In this document: piece by piece, positions 18,171 to 27,063 of the stretch
Layout: each line of letters starts with the position of its first letter
Numbering within the stretch: the stretch's first letter is position 1
Made by a program: the position numbers and the translations under genes
Assembly: GCF_002303885.1 (NCBI RefSeq)
Contig: NZ_MRCM01000007.1
Coordinates: 186,001 to 250,000, forward strand
Origin: Flavobacterium sp. ACN2
Lineage (GTDB): Bacteria > Bacteroidota > Bacteroidia > Flavobacteriales > Flavobacteriaceae
Direction: 5' to 3'
Length of the DNA: 64,000 nt
Notes under the pieces: generated by a model
Database searches by the model: none
What the model was told of the DNA's origin: nothing
What the model saw: only the letters and a program-made list of their open reading frames with translations

Positions 18171-18868
18171 ATCAATATATCACTTTCAAGATCAGATTTT
18201 TCGATTTCGAAACCAAATCCTAAACGTTCAACCAATTCAATTACCAGTTTTTTATACCAGTTTTCAGATTTTGGGTGAATATATATTTTTTCGATCAATT
18301 GATTAATGTCGACGTTGATCTTTAAACCGTCGTTTAATTTAATATCGCTTTTGGAAGTATCACTCAGAATACGGACTTCCCTCTCGTATTGAAAACTCTT
18401 TCTTTTAAATAAAAACGGAAAGAATAAATCATCAAACGGAATATATTCTTTTTTATAATCGATGTAATTTACTTCGCCGATAAACTGGTCAAAATTGTTT
18501 TCTGGTTTTACTGCTTTTTGCAGTCTTCCAATTGTAGATTGAATAGCTAAGCCTTCGTTGTTTTTGGTAAAAATCTGCCACATGGCAAAAGATTCATATT
18601 CATTGATGTGCCAGCTGCTTATGGCTACTTTTTCGCGGTGTGTTTTGTAGTAATTTAAAAATTCAGGGTTATCTGCCGCTAGCTTTTTAATTTCTTCGTA
18701 AGTCGGTTCGCTAAAAGTGCCTTCGTACTGATCTTCAAACTTGTCAGAACGCGACATGAATAGTTTTTTAGAAAGTAAAAGGTCTAGAAATTTAGATAAA
18801 TCAAGATATTTCCACACAATAGTATCAGAGTCATCTGGAAGTTTTATGTTGGGGTTTTTAAGATACAT
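18167..18868 (-). CDS. DUF2971 domain protein
   Basis: 233-residue soluble protein of the DUF2971 family, function unknown. Family features seen are VWKYLDLSKFLDLLLSKKL near the N-terminus, SRSDKFEDQYEGTF after it, then VAISSWHINEYESFAMWQIF and a basic REVRIL segment around residue 167. There is no signal peptide or membrane helix. Some DUF2971 proteins occur near mobile or defence genes, but here the neighbours are repeats and a housekeeping ABC exporter. The last three bases touch the composite repeat. Confidence 0.85.
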   Translation of the reverse strand: MYLKNPNIKLPDDSDTIVWKYLDLSKFLDLLLSKKLFMSRSDKFEDQYEGTFSEPTYEEIKKLAADNPEFLNYYKTHREKVAISSWHINEYESFAMWQIFTKNNEGLAIQSTIGRLQKAVKPENNFDQFIGEVNYIDYKKEYIPFDDLFFPFLFKRKSFQYEREVRILSDTSKSDIKLNDGLKINVDINQLIEKIYIHPKSENWYKKLVIELVERLGFGFEIEKSDLESDILI

Positions 18869-18922
18869 TTTTGGTAGAGTTACAAGATTTGTTCTTAATC
18901 AACCTAAAGTTATAAAAATAAA

Positions 18923-18970
18923 CACAGATTAAAGAAATTAAACTGAGTTTTAATATTTCCTTAATCTGTG
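18923..18970. repeat. Short inverted repeat CACAGATTAA/TTAATCTGTG
   Basis: CACAGATTAA (18923-18932) is mirrored by TTAATCTGTG (18961-18970) between the DUF2971 gene and the ABC exporter. The same box occurs in the 17.7-18.2 and 53.3 kb repeats. Confidence 0.65.
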
Positions 18971-18997
18971 TAAATTAATCTGGTGTTTGATGTGTTC

Positions 18998-20827
18998 TTA
19001 CGATTCGAAAGACTGCATGGTTACAAGTTTATTGTAAGTTCCGTTGTGGGCAATTAATTCTTCATGAGTTCCTTGTTCAACGATTTTTCCTTTTTGCATT
19101 ACGACAATCACATCTGCTTTCTGAATAGTCGAAAGTCGGTGTGCAATTACAATCGACGTTCTGTTCTGCATCATGTTTTCTAATGCTACCTGAACAAATT
19201 TTTCACTTTCTGTATCTAAAGCCGATGTCGCTTCATCTAAAATCATAATCGGCGGGTTTTTCAATACGGCACGAGCAATAGATAAACGCTGTTTTTGACC
19301 TCCAGAAAGCTTGTTTCCGCTGTCGCCTATATTTGTGTAGATTCCTTGCGGAAGATCCTTTGCAAACTCAAAAGCATTCGCAATTTTAAGCGCTTCGATA
19401 ATCTCGTCATCAGTAGCGTCCAATTTTCCTAAAGCGATATTTGCTTTAATGGTATCATTGAATAAGATACTGTCTTGTGTTACCAATCCCATTAAGCTAC
19501 GAAGTGATTGCAGGTTCATGTCTTTAATGTTGATGCCGTCAATAGAAATCGAACCATCGTTAACATCGTAAAAGCGAGTCAATAAATTTGCAATTGTACT
19601 TTTTCCGCTTCCAGATTGTCCTACAAGAGCAACAGTTTGTCCCTTTTTTATTTGAAGAGAAAAATCTTTTAAAACTGTTTCTTCTTCGTATTTGAAGTTT
19701 ACATTTTGAACAGTGATATTATCATCAAAAGAAGTTTTTTCAACAGCATTTTCTTTAGAAACGATAGTATTTTCTTGTTCTAAAATTTCAAGTACACGTT
19801 CTGCTGCGGCATTTCCTCTTTTTACTCCATAAGAAGCTTTAGAAATTGCTTTTGCAGGAGTTAGAATGTTGTAAGCTAATCCCATGTAAGCAATAAACGC
19901 AGCGCCTTCTAGTGTTTTGTCAATCAAAACCATCTGACCGCCGTACCAAAGTAAAATAGCAATTACGGTAATTCCCATAAATTCACTTGCTGGAGAAGCT
20001 AAGTTTTGGCGGTTTCCAATACTATTTGATAAAGTGAAAAAACGCTCTGTCGAGTTTTGAAAAACTTTATTAAAGTAATTTTCAGAATTATATCCTTTTA
20101 CAACTTTCAATCCGCCAATTGTTTCTTCGATCGTAGAAAGGAATCTTCCTTGCTCTTCTTGGGCTTTGGTTGATTGTTTTTTAAGCTGTTTTCCAATCAA
20201 TGAAATAATATATCCAGAAACAGGAATAAAAATGAAAACAAACAAAGTTAGCTTAGCGCTGATGATAAGCATTGTGGTTATGGTAAAGATAATCGTTAAA
20301 GGTTCTTTTACAATAAGTTCCAAGATGGCTAAGAAAGAGTTTTGAACCTCGTTTACGTCAGCTGAAATTCTAGAAATTACGTCTCCTTTTCTTTTTTCAG
20401 AATAAAAGGCCAAAGGGAGTTCTAGTGTTTTTTTGTACAAAGCATTTCGCATATCCTTTAATACTCCATTTCTAAGGAAATTAATAAAAAACATCGCCAA
20501 ATAATCGGCTAAGTTTTTAAGTAAAAAGATCGAAATGATAATAGCGACCATTACCGATAAAACATAACCAGGTTCATGGTTTTTTTGTGCGGTGGTAATG
20601 TAGTAAGCCAGGTAATCTTCGGCATATTCTTTTATTTTAAAAATGCCTTCGTAAACTGGCTCTATTTCTACTCTTTTTCCTTTTTCAAATAAAACCTGAA
20701 GCATTGGTATTAAAGCAACAAACGAAAGTGTGCTGAAAAGCGCATACAAAACATTGAAAAAGATATTTAAGAATGCGTATTTTTTATACGGATATATAAA
20801 AGGAACTATTTTTTTGAAATTACTCAT
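18998..20827 (-). CDS. MsbA-like ABC exporter (fused permease and ATPase)
   Basis: Half-transporter of 609 residues that dimerises in the inner membrane and probably flips lipid A core or another lipid. Six membrane helices lie over residues 15-320, with a longer than usual periplasmic segment between TM1 and TM2 (about 50-95). The NBD has Walker A GQSGSGKST (about 400), Q-loop VTQDSILFN, signature LSGGQKQRLSIARA, Walker B IMILDEATSALD and H-loop IVIAHRLSTIQ. It lies downstream of the phosphosugar mutase on the same strand, with a terminator between. Drug export is a possible alternative function. Confidence 0.92.
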   Translation of the reverse strand: MSNFKKIVPFIYPYKKYAFLNIFFNVLYALFSTLSFVALIPMLQVLFEKGKRVEIEPVYEGIFKIKEYAEDYLAYYITTAQKNHEPGYVLSVMVAIIISIFLLKNLADYLAMFFINFLRNGVLKDMRNALYKKTLELPLAFYSEKRKGDVISRISADVNEVQNSFLAILELIVKEPLTIIFTITTMLIISAKLTLFVFIFIPVSGYIISLIGKQLKKQSTKAQEEQGRFLSTIEETIGGLKVVKGYNSENYFNKVFQNSTERFFTLSNSIGNRQNLASPASEFMGITVIAILLWYGGQMVLIDKTLEGAAFIAYMGLAYNILTPAKAISKASYGVKRGNAAAERVLEILEQENTIVSKENAVEKTSFDDNITVQNVNFKYEEETVLKDFSLQIKKGQTVALVGQSGSGKSTIANLLTRFYDVNDGSISIDGINIKDMNLQSLRSLMGLVTQDSILFNDTIKANIALGKLDATDDEIIEALKIANAFEFAKDLPQGIYTNIGDSGNKLSGGQKQRLSIARAVLKNPPIMILDEATSALDTESEKFVQVALENMMQNRTSIVIAHRLSTIQKADVIVVMQKGKIVEQGTHEELIAHNGTYNKLVTMQSFES

Positions 20828-20966
20828 TTATTTTTCTTGATGTTATTTTCTTTTGGTTGGTCAGCTCTTTTGGGTTTTAGTATTTATTTTGAGCATGTAA
20901 TTTTCAATGCACAAAATTAATCCAATTGAGGTGTTTTCAATTTCTTTTTAGTTTTTTTTATAAAAA

Positions 20967-21003
20967 AAACTCTGATTTACTTTCAAGATTGTAAACCAGA
21001 GTT
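20967..21003 (-). terminator. Terminator after the phosphosugar mutase gene
   Basis: On the minus strand ACTCTGGTTTAC pairs with GTAAATCAGAGT and is followed by T8. Confidence 0.78.
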
Positions 21004-21068
21004 CAAAGATATCGAACTTGTTAATTCTGCATGCAATTTGCAAAATTGTGTAATTGAGAAATGCAGGT

Positions 21069-22796
21069 TTAGTTTAACTGCATGTCTGCAATGATATTTT
21101 GTATTTTGCTATCTAAGAATTTCTCTGCTTCATCAAAATCAGAAACCGATGCGATTTCAGCATTTACACTAATGTAGAATTTAATTTTAGGTTCCGTTCC
21201 ACTTGGTCTAGCGCAAATTTTTGATCCGTCTTCTGTATAATAAATCAATACATTCGATTTTGGAATTTCCATTATCGATTCTGAACCGTCTAATAAATTT
21301 AAAGCAATAGACGATTGGTAATCCTCAACCATAATAACTCTTTGTCCGTTGATTTCTTTTAAAGGATTCTCGCGTAAATCAATCATCATTTGGTTGATTT
21401 CTTGTAAACCTTCCATTCCTTTTTTAGTCAGCGAAACTAAGAATTCTTTGTAGAAACCATTTTCAACATAAAGCTGTAAAAGTTCTTTATAAACAGAGCT
21501 TCCTGCAGCTTTAGCTTGAGCAGCAACTTCGCATATTAATAAGGTAGCAGCAACAGCATCTTTGTCTCTAACGGCATCGCCAACCATAAATCCGAAACTT
21601 TCTTCACCACCACCGATAAATTCAAGCTCAGGAAAATCTTTGATCATTTTTGCGATCCATTTAAAACCAGTCAATCCTACTTTGCATTCAACACCATAAC
21701 TTGTTGCCAATTCCATCATCATTGGAGTAGAAACGATTGTTGAACCTACGAATTGTTTTCCGTTTAGTTTACCTGCTTTTTTCCATTGTTTCAATAAGAA
21801 AGAAGTCATTAAAACCATAGTCTGATTTCCGTTCAATAAAATCATTTTACCATCGTTGTTGCGAACAGCAACTCCCAAACGGTCGCAGTCAGGATCTGTA
21901 CCCACTACAATGTCAGAATTTGTTTTATCTGCTAGAGCCAAAGCCATTGTTAACGCTTCTGGTTCTTCTGGGTTCGGAGATTTTACTGTTGGAAAATTTC
22001 CATCTGGAATAGCCTGTTCAGGAACAATATGAACATTTTTGTATCCAGCTTGCGATAAAGTATCTGGAATTGATTTTATAGAAGTTCCGTGCAATGAAGT
22101 AAAAACGATATGAAGGTTGTCTTTAGCTTCAGCTGGAGTATTAAAACTTGCATTTTCAATAGACGATTTTATAAATGCTTTGTCTATTTCAGTATCAATG
22201 TATTCAATCAAATCTTCGTTTGCATTGAATTTGATTTTATCGTAACCCAAACTTTCAATTACATTGACAATTTCTTTGTCTTGAGGCGGAACAATTTGCC
22301 CACCATCTTGCCAGTAAACTTTGTAGCCGTTATATTCTGGTGGATTGTGAGAAGCTGTTAAAACAATTCCGCACTGGCATTTTAAATATTTAAGTGCAAA
22401 AGATAATTCTGGAGTTGGCCTTAAATCAGAAAACAAATACACTTGAATTCCGTTTGCCGAGAAAACATCAGCTACCACTTTTGCCAAAGTGTTGCTATTA
22501 TGGCGACAGTCGTAAGCAATAGCTACTTTTAAAGGTTCGTTTGGAAAAACTTGATGCATGTAATCAGATAATCCTTGAGTATTTTTTCCAAGCGTATATT
22601 TATTGATTCGGTTATTTCCGATTCCCATAACACCGCGCATTCCTCCAGTTCCAAACTCTAGGTTCTTGTAAAAACTTTCTTCAAGTTCTTTAGGAGAAGT
22701 TGTCATTAATTCCTTAACAGCAGCTTGCGTTTCTTGATCGAATGTTGGTGTCAACCATTCGTTTACAGCGTTTAATATATTTGGTGCAATGTTCAT
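21069..22796 (-). CDS. Phospho-sugar mutase (phosphoglucomutase/phosphomannomutase family)
   Basis: Interconverts hexose 1- and 6-phosphates (glucose or mannose) in the cytoplasm, feeding glycan and LPS precursors. The 575 residues show all four family sites: the catalytic Ser loop TASHNPPEYNGYK (about 144), metal loop GTDPDCDRLGV (about 300), sugar loop GGGEESFGF (about 391) and phosphate loop RPSGTEPKIKF near the C-terminus. The GTGGMRGVMG segment near residue 47 is typical of the PGM2-like branch. Its neighbours, a GT2 and an MsbA-like exporter, fit an envelope glycan role. Confidence 0.94.
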   Translation of the reverse strand: MNIAPNILNAVNEWLTPTFDQETQAAVKELMTTSPKELEESFYKNLEFGTGGMRGVMGIGNNRINKYTLGKNTQGLSDYMHQVFPNEPLKVAIAYDCRHNSNTLAKVVADVFSANGIQVYLFSDLRPTPELSFALKYLKCQCGIVLTASHNPPEYNGYKVYWQDGGQIVPPQDKEIVNVIESLGYDKIKFNANEDLIEYIDTEIDKAFIKSSIENASFNTPAEAKDNLHIVFTSLHGTSIKSIPDTLSQAGYKNVHIVPEQAIPDGNFPTVKSPNPEEPEALTMALALADKTNSDIVVGTDPDCDRLGVAVRNNDGKMILLNGNQTMVLMTSFLLKQWKKAGKLNGKQFVGSTIVSTPMMMELATSYGVECKVGLTGFKWIAKMIKDFPELEFIGGGEESFGFMVGDAVRDKDAVAATLLICEVAAQAKAAGSSVYKELLQLYVENGFYKEFLVSLTKKGMEGLQEINQMMIDLRENPLKEINGQRVIMVEDYQSSIALNLLDGSESIMEIPKSNVLIYYTEDGSKICARPSGTEPKIKFYISVNAEIASVSDFDEAEKFLDSKIQNIIADMQLN

Positions 22797-22835
22797 ATGT
22801 TTTTTTTAAGTTTTAATTAAAGATAAGGCCTTTTT

Positions 22836-22919
22836 CAGGAGCTAATCCTGCTGTCCACTATATCTTTTGTGGTGAACCCCACCACAAAAGGATGCCGTTC
22901 CCATCAGGGCTAGGGCGCT
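22836..22919. repeat. Dispersed repeat with TTTTGTGGTG hairpin
   Basis: The gap before the mutase gene holds an element reading AGGAGCTAATCCTGCTGTCC, then a hairpin (CTTTTGTGGTG / CACCACAAAAG around ACCCC), then GCCGTTCCCATCAGGGCTAGG. From memory, blocks of this wording recur in Flavobacterium genomes; only one copy is in this window. Confidence 0.55.
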
Positions 22920-22922
22920 TCG

Positions 22923-23879
22923 TTAAAAATTAACCTCTCGGGCTACTTTGTAACGTGCTTCATTGCTTTTAGTTCTTAAGATAATTTCGCCTAAGAAACC
23001 TGCTAAAAATAATTGAGTACCAAGAATCATAGTGGTTAAAGCAATGTAAAACCACGGATTGTTGGTAACCAAAGTATATTTCATTCCAGTATACATGTGG
23101 TATAGTTTGGAAACACCAATGTATCCGGCAGATAAAAATCCGATAATAAACATTAGAGAACCCATTGCGCCAAATAAGTGCATAGGTCTTTTTCCGAATC
23201 TTGATAAAAACCAAATCGTAATCAAATCCAAGAAACCGTTTATAAAACGTTCCATTCCGAATTTTGTTTCACCATATTTTCTAGCTTGGTGAATGACTAC
23301 TTTTTCGCCAATTTTTCCAAATCCAGCATTTTTAGCCAAAACAGGAATATAGCGGTGCATTTCGCCAGAAACTTCAATGTTTTTTACCACGACATTTTTG
23401 TAGGCTTTCAATCCGCAGTTAAAATCGTTTAGCTCAACGCCAGAAGTTTTTCTAGCCGCCCAGTTAAATAATTTTGAAGGAAGATTTTTGGCCACAACAG
23501 AATCGTAACGTTTCTTTTTCCATCCAGAAACCAAATCGTATTTCTGATTTATAATCATTTCATACAATTCAGGAATTTCGTCTGGGCTGTCTTGCAAGTC
23601 AGCATCCATGGTAATAATAACATCACCTTTTGCTTTTGCAAAACCAGCATGTAAAGCCTGAGATTTTCCAAAGTTTTTCATGAAACGAATCCCTTTTACA
23701 CTAGGGTTTTCGTTAGAGAAACTTTCAATAATCTGCCAAGAATTATCTGTACTACCATCATCTACAAAAATGATTTCATAAGAGTAATTGTTAGACTGCA
23801 TCACTTTAATGATCCATGTGTAGAGTTCTTTAAGTGATTCCTCCTCGTTTAGAAGCGGTATAAGTATAGATAAATTCAT
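22923..23879 (-). CDS. GT2 glycosyltransferase (polyprenyl-phosphate sugar transferase type)
   Basis: Transfers a sugar from a nucleotide donor, probably to undecaprenyl phosphate, at the inner membrane. The 318 residues start with the GT-A fold LSILIPLLNEEESLKELY, then FVDDGSTDNSW and the metal-binding TMDADLQDSPDE (about 91-102). NDFNCGLKAYK follows. Two C-terminal membrane helices (about 230-255 and 268-300) are typical of DPM1/GtrB/ArnC-like enzymes. It begins 8 bases after the DUF4199 gene, so the pair is co-transcribed. The sugar is unknown. Confidence 0.92.
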   Translation of the reverse strand: MNLSILIPLLNEEESLKELYTWIIKVMQSNNYSYEIIFVDDGSTDNSWQIIESFSNENPSVKGIRFMKNFGKSQALHAGFAKAKGDVIITMDADLQDSPDEIPELYEMIINQKYDLVSGWKKKRYDSVVAKNLPSKLFNWAARKTSGVELNDFNCGLKAYKNVVVKNIEVSGEMHRYIPVLAKNAGFGKIGEKVVIHQARKYGETKFGMERFINGFLDLITIWFLSRFGKRPMHLFGAMGSLMFIIGFLSAGYIGVSKLYHMYTGMKYTLVTNNPWFYIALTTMILGTQLFLAGFLGEIILRTKSNEARYKVAREVNF

Positions 23880-23887
23880 TTATATTT

Positions 23888-24418
23888 TTATTCTTGTGTA
23901 GATTTGCTTTTAAAAAATGCTGCTAAAATTAATCCTAAGATTGAATAGCCAATAATGCTGAAAATAAGAGCTTTTAATTGTTCAACAGTTGAGAAAGGAT
24001 TATTTTCTTTCATTTTAGCTAATGCTTCGTTTATTTTAGCGGCTGGAGTTCCAAATTTCTGTAATGTTTCAGCCATGTATTTAACCAATAATTCGCTTAT
24101 AGTTGTTTTTGCTTCAGGATCAATTACATTAAATAATAGGATGCTGAACAAAGTAGAAATTGCAAGAGCAATTATTGTAGTTATAAAGAAGGTTGTAAAA
24201 GCGTCTTTGAAAGAGAAAAAACCATTGATGTCTTTTTTTGTTTTAGTAAGTAATACGATTCCAATTACTACATAAATAACAAAAGTTAAACCGCCAATCC
24301 AGCCTGAAACAAATAATTTTAAATCTACGGCATAGATAGTTGCTGTAATTAATGCCAGAATAATTCCTAAGATGATTCCGTAAGTAACGCCGTTCTTTTT
24401 TATAACTTCATTAATCAT
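23888..24418 (-). CDS. DUF4199 membrane protein
   Basis: 176-residue integral membrane protein with about four helices (residues 12-32, 36-58, 75-98 and 147-168), matching the DUF4199 family common in Bacteroidota. The linker between helices 3 and 4 is Lys/Ala-rich (KYMAETLQKFGTPAAKINE). No catalytic motif is visible. It is the first gene of a leftward unit with the GT2 glycosyltransferase 8 bases downstream. A role in supporting that enzyme is inferred from the pairing only. Confidence 0.85.
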   Translation of the reverse strand: MINEVIKKNGVTYGIILGIILALITATIYAVDLKLFVSGWIGGLTFVIYVVIGIVLLTKTKKDINGFFSFKDAFTTFFITTIIALAISTLFSILLFNVIDPEAKTTISELLVKYMAETLQKFGTPAAKINEALAKMKENNPFSTVEQLKALIFSIIGYSILGLILAAFFKSKSTQE

Positions 24419-24520
24419 ATTTTAATAGGTTTAAAATTAATCCACAAATATAGTAATTCCCACTATAATCGGATATAAAAAAAGCTTTTCGAAATAAACT
24501 AAAAAAAAGTAAGCTAACTG

Positions 24521-24550
24521 TTTGTTTATTAAAAAAGAATTGTAAATTTG
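24521..24550 (+). promoter_or_regulatory. Promoter of rpmE2 (TTTG-N18-TAAATTTG)
   Basis: TTTG at 24521-24524 and TAAATTTG at 24543-24550 fit the Bacteroidota -33/-7 pattern. The ATG lies 119 bases further on, leaving a long leader. Confidence 0.75.
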
Positions 24551-24669
24551 CACACTCAAAAATAATTAAATTTTTAAACAAAAAAGAGTATTGTTTGTTT
24601 ATACCTTTTTCTAACCATGAAAAAGCTTCAAAATGAAGATGCTCTATTAACAATAAATAAAAAGACAAG

Positions 24670-24924
24670 ATGAAAAAAGGAGTTCACCCAGAAAATTACA
24701 GATTAGTTGCATTTAAAGACATGTCTAATGATGACGTTTTTATCACTAAATCTACTGCAGATACAAAAGAAACAATTGAAGTTGACGGAGTTGAGTATCC
24801 AGTTGTAAAAATGGAGATTTCTAGAACATCTCACCCTTTTTATACTGGTAAATCTAAACTTATCGATACTGCAGGACGTATTGATAAATTCAAAACTAAA
24901 TACGCTAAACACGCTAAAAAATAA
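24670..24924 (+). CDS. rpmE2: 50S ribosomal protein L31 type B
   Basis: Ribosomal protein L31, 84 residues. It has the family signature [18 protein letters not shown] and ends [21 protein letters not shown] plus a Lys-rich tail. There is no Cys in the protein, so it is the zinc-free type B form; in many bacteria this form replaces a zinc-binding L31 under zinc limitation. Whether another copy exists elsewhere cannot be seen. It has a strong own promoter, a leader of about 110 bases and a terminator. Confidence 0.97.
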   Translation: MKKGVHPENYRLVAFKDMSNDDVFITKSTADTKETIEVDGVEYPVVKMEISRTSHPFYTGKSKLIDTAGRIDKFKTKYAKHAKK

Positions 24925-24944
24925 TAGCTGTTTTATATTATACA

Positions 24945-24974
24945 AAAGCCTTCCAATTCTGGAAGGCTTTTTTT
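24945..24974 (+). terminator. Rho-independent terminator after rpmE2
   Basis: AAAGCCTTCC pairs with GGAAGGCTTT around AATTCT, followed by a T run. Confidence 0.88.
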
Positions 24975-25032
24975 ATGCGTTAAATATTACTTTTCGTTAA
25001 AATGGTTTTTTACTAAACCGGTAAAATATTTG

Positions 25033-25040
25033 TAACTTTG
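25033..25040 (+). promoter_or_regulatory. Bacteroidota -7 element TAACTTTG
   Basis: Exact TAnnTTTG match 44 bases before the ATG of the GlmU-like gene. Confidence 0.55.
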
Positions 25041-25084
25041 GTGCCAGGTAACCAAATCAAATTTTAACAAACACTCAATTATTT

Positions 25085-26260
25085 ATGAACTACATTCTTT
25101 TCGACGGTCCCGTTCGGAATGCTTTATTACCCTTTACTTTTACACGTCCAGTAGCTGATATTTTGGTAGGAATCATGACAATACGCCAGAAATGGGAAAA
25201 ATATCTTGGTTCGACAATCACGACTATAACAGAGGAATATTTATCAGAGAAATTCCCAATGGTTGAAATGGAGGAAAATGTAATGATCAATGCAGCGTAT
25301 TTGCCAAATGATACTCTTGCAGAGATGGTTTCTAATTTAACAGAAAACCAAGCAATCTTTAAAGGTGAAGATGTAATTGCATTTTTTGCAAACGAAAACC
25401 AAGAAGAAGTCGATTTTGATTCTTATGAAATTATTCAGTACAATGAAGATTGTATTACGATAGAGCATACTTGGGATATTTTCTCAAAAAACGATGCAGC
25501 GATTCGTCAAGATTTTAAATACTTGACAGAAGATCGTACTTCGCAACCCATTCCTAAAAGCGTTAATGTAATTGCTCCAGAAAATATTTTTATTGAAGAA
25601 GGTGCAAAACTAGAGTTTGTAACTTTAAACGCTTCAAACGGCCCTATATATATAGGTAAGAATACCGAAATTATGGAAGGCACGGTTATTCGCGGACCTT
25701 TTGCTTTATGTGAAAATGCAATGGTAAAAATGTCGGCGAAGGTTTATGGTGCAACGACTGTTGGGCCAGGATCGAGAATAGGCGGAGAAGTTAAAAACTC
25801 AGTTCTTTTTGCCAATTCAAATAAAGGGCATGAAGGATTTTTAGGAGATTCTGTTCTAGGGGAATGGTGTAACATTGGAGCAGATTCTAATAACTCAAAC
25901 CTAAAAAACAATTACGAAGAAGTAAAATTATGGAGCTATGAAACAGAAGGTTTTGCTAAAACCGGACTTCAGTTTTGTGGTTTAATGATGGGAGATCATA
26001 GTAAATGCGGAATCAATACGATGTTTAATACAGGAACTGTTGTTGGTGTAAGCGCTAATATTTTTGGTTCTGGATTTCCTCGTAATTTTGTTCCTAGTTT
26101 TTCTTGGGGAGGAGCAGCAGGTTTTACAACTTATGTAACTAAAAAAGCTTTTGAAACAGCGAGGTTAGTGATGAGCCGAAGAAATATAGAATTCGATGCA
26201 ACGGAAGTTGCAATTATGGAGCACATTTTTGAAGAAACAAAAAAATGGAGAAAAGACTAA
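25085..26260 (+). CDS. GlmU-like sugar nucleotidyltransferase family protein
   Basis: 391-residue protein annotated in this group as GlmU-family. The N-terminal half (1-180) is a divergent nucleotidyltransferase-like domain starting YILFDGPVRNALLPFTFTRP. The C-terminal half (about 185-340) is a left-handed beta-helix of hexapeptide repeats (PIYIGKNTEIMEGTVIRGPF, GEWCNIGADSNNSNLKNNY). It lacks the classic GlmU N-terminal LAAGxGTRM loop, so acetyltransferase or regulatory activity is as likely as uridylyltransferase. It has its own promoter element and a bidirectional terminator downstream. Confidence 0.85.
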   Translation: MNYILFDGPVRNALLPFTFTRPVADILVGIMTIRQKWEKYLGSTITTITEEYLSEKFPMVEMEENVMINAAYLPNDTLAEMVSNLTENQAIFKGEDVIAFFANENQEEVDFDSYEIIQYNEDCITIEHTWDIFSKNDAAIRQDFKYLTEDRTSQPIPKSVNVIAPENIFIEEGAKLEFVTLNASNGPIYIGKNTEIMEGTVIRGPFALCENAMVKMSAKVYGATTVGPGSRIGGEVKNSVLFANSNKGHEGFLGDSVLGEWCNIGADSNNSNLKNNYEEVKLWSYETEGFAKTGLQFCGLMMGDHSKCGINTMFNTGTVVGVSANIFGSGFPRNFVPSFSWGGAAGFTTYVTKKAFETARLVMSRRNIEFDATEVAIMEHIFEETKKWRKD

Positions 26261-26280
26261 TTTAATTAGATAATTATAGC

Positions 26281-26316
26281 AAACCCGACAGGTTTTTAAA
26301 ACCTGTCGGGTTTTGT
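26281..26316. terminator. Bidirectional terminator
   Basis: AAACCCGACAGGTTTT (26281-26296) pairs perfectly with AAAACCTGTCGGGTTT (26298-26313) between convergent genes. The one-base loop means the tip is likely open. Confidence 0.82.
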
Positions 26317-26374
26317 TATTTTAAGGTTTTAGAGAATTTTCTAATTTCCTAATTGACATATTTTCTAATTTTAC

Positions 26375-26818
26375 TTATTTATCAATCTTAGTAAAATCCC
26401 CTTTTAAGTTGAATTTTAATTCTAAACCATTGGTTAATTTTGTTTCATATCCAGAAGAACCAATTTCTATTTTGGTTACGTCTTCTTTAGGGAAATTTGC
26501 TTTTATGTAAGAAGCAATTTTTTTTGGGATAATAGATTTTGGAACTTTTCCAGTTTTAGCATCCACTTCTTTCCAGTTTCCTTTTTTGTCAAATTCAATT
26601 TCTGTTTGATTGCTAAATTGAACTTTGTATTCTGTAGATAGAATTTCTTTGTCTTCTAATATATAGCTAGGTTTCTTAGATCCAAAATGTGTTTTTAAGA
26701 ATGTTTGTGCGTTTCCCGGTAAAGCCTCTTTTTTAATTACAGTTTTTTGTGCATTTGTAGTAAGTCCAAATAGTAATCCCGTAATTAAGCAGATTGTCAG
26801 TTTTAATTTCGTTCTCAT
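26375..26818 (-). CDS. PepSY-like domain periplasmic protein
   Basis: 147-residue secreted protein. I start it at the ATG at 26818 (MRTKLKLTICLITGLL), because the signal peptide begins there; the open frame extends ten codons further. The mature part carries two tandem beta/alpha units of the PepSY-like (PF11396) type: LPGNAQTFLKTHFGSKKPSY with EIEFDKKGNWKEVD, then IPKKIASYIKANFPKEDVTK with ELKFNLKGDFTKID. Such proteins may inhibit proteases or bind metals; the role here is unknown. It is probably monocistronic. Confidence 0.86.
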   Translation of the reverse strand: MRTKLKLTICLITGLLFGLTTNAQKTVIKKEALPGNAQTFLKTHFGSKKPSYILEDKEILSTEYKVQFSNQTEIEFDKKGNWKEVDAKTGKVPKSIIPKKIASYIKANFPKEDVTKIEIGSSGYETKLTNGLELKFNLKGDFTKIDK

Positions 26819-26970
26819 ATTTTGCTGATTTTTAAAATTATAGTACAAGTTAAGACTAAAATTTTGAAATATTAAAAAATGATTGGGGTTTCGTTCTTTG
26901 CGATTAAGACATTATTTAATTTGTAAATTATCTGGACAACACATTTTCATAATTATCTAATTTTCAAATT

Positions 26971-27000
26971 GCCTAATTATCTAATTAATCTATCTTTGCA
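26971..27000 (+). promoter_or_regulatory. Promoter of the ABC-F gene (TTG-N19-TATCTTTG)
   Basis: TTG at 26971-26973 and TATCTTTG at 26993-27000 have ideal Bacteroidota spacing, 64 bases before the ATG. Confidence 0.75.
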
Positions 27001-27063
27001 GCACGAAAAAAAAATGGGTAGTCAGATAAACGATTAACCGATTAAACAAATTAACAAACACAA

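Noticed and set aside
18167..18868. DUF2971 gene plus repeats as part of a defence island
   Set aside because: No nuclease, helicase or other defence gene nearby; the neighbours are housekeeping genes.
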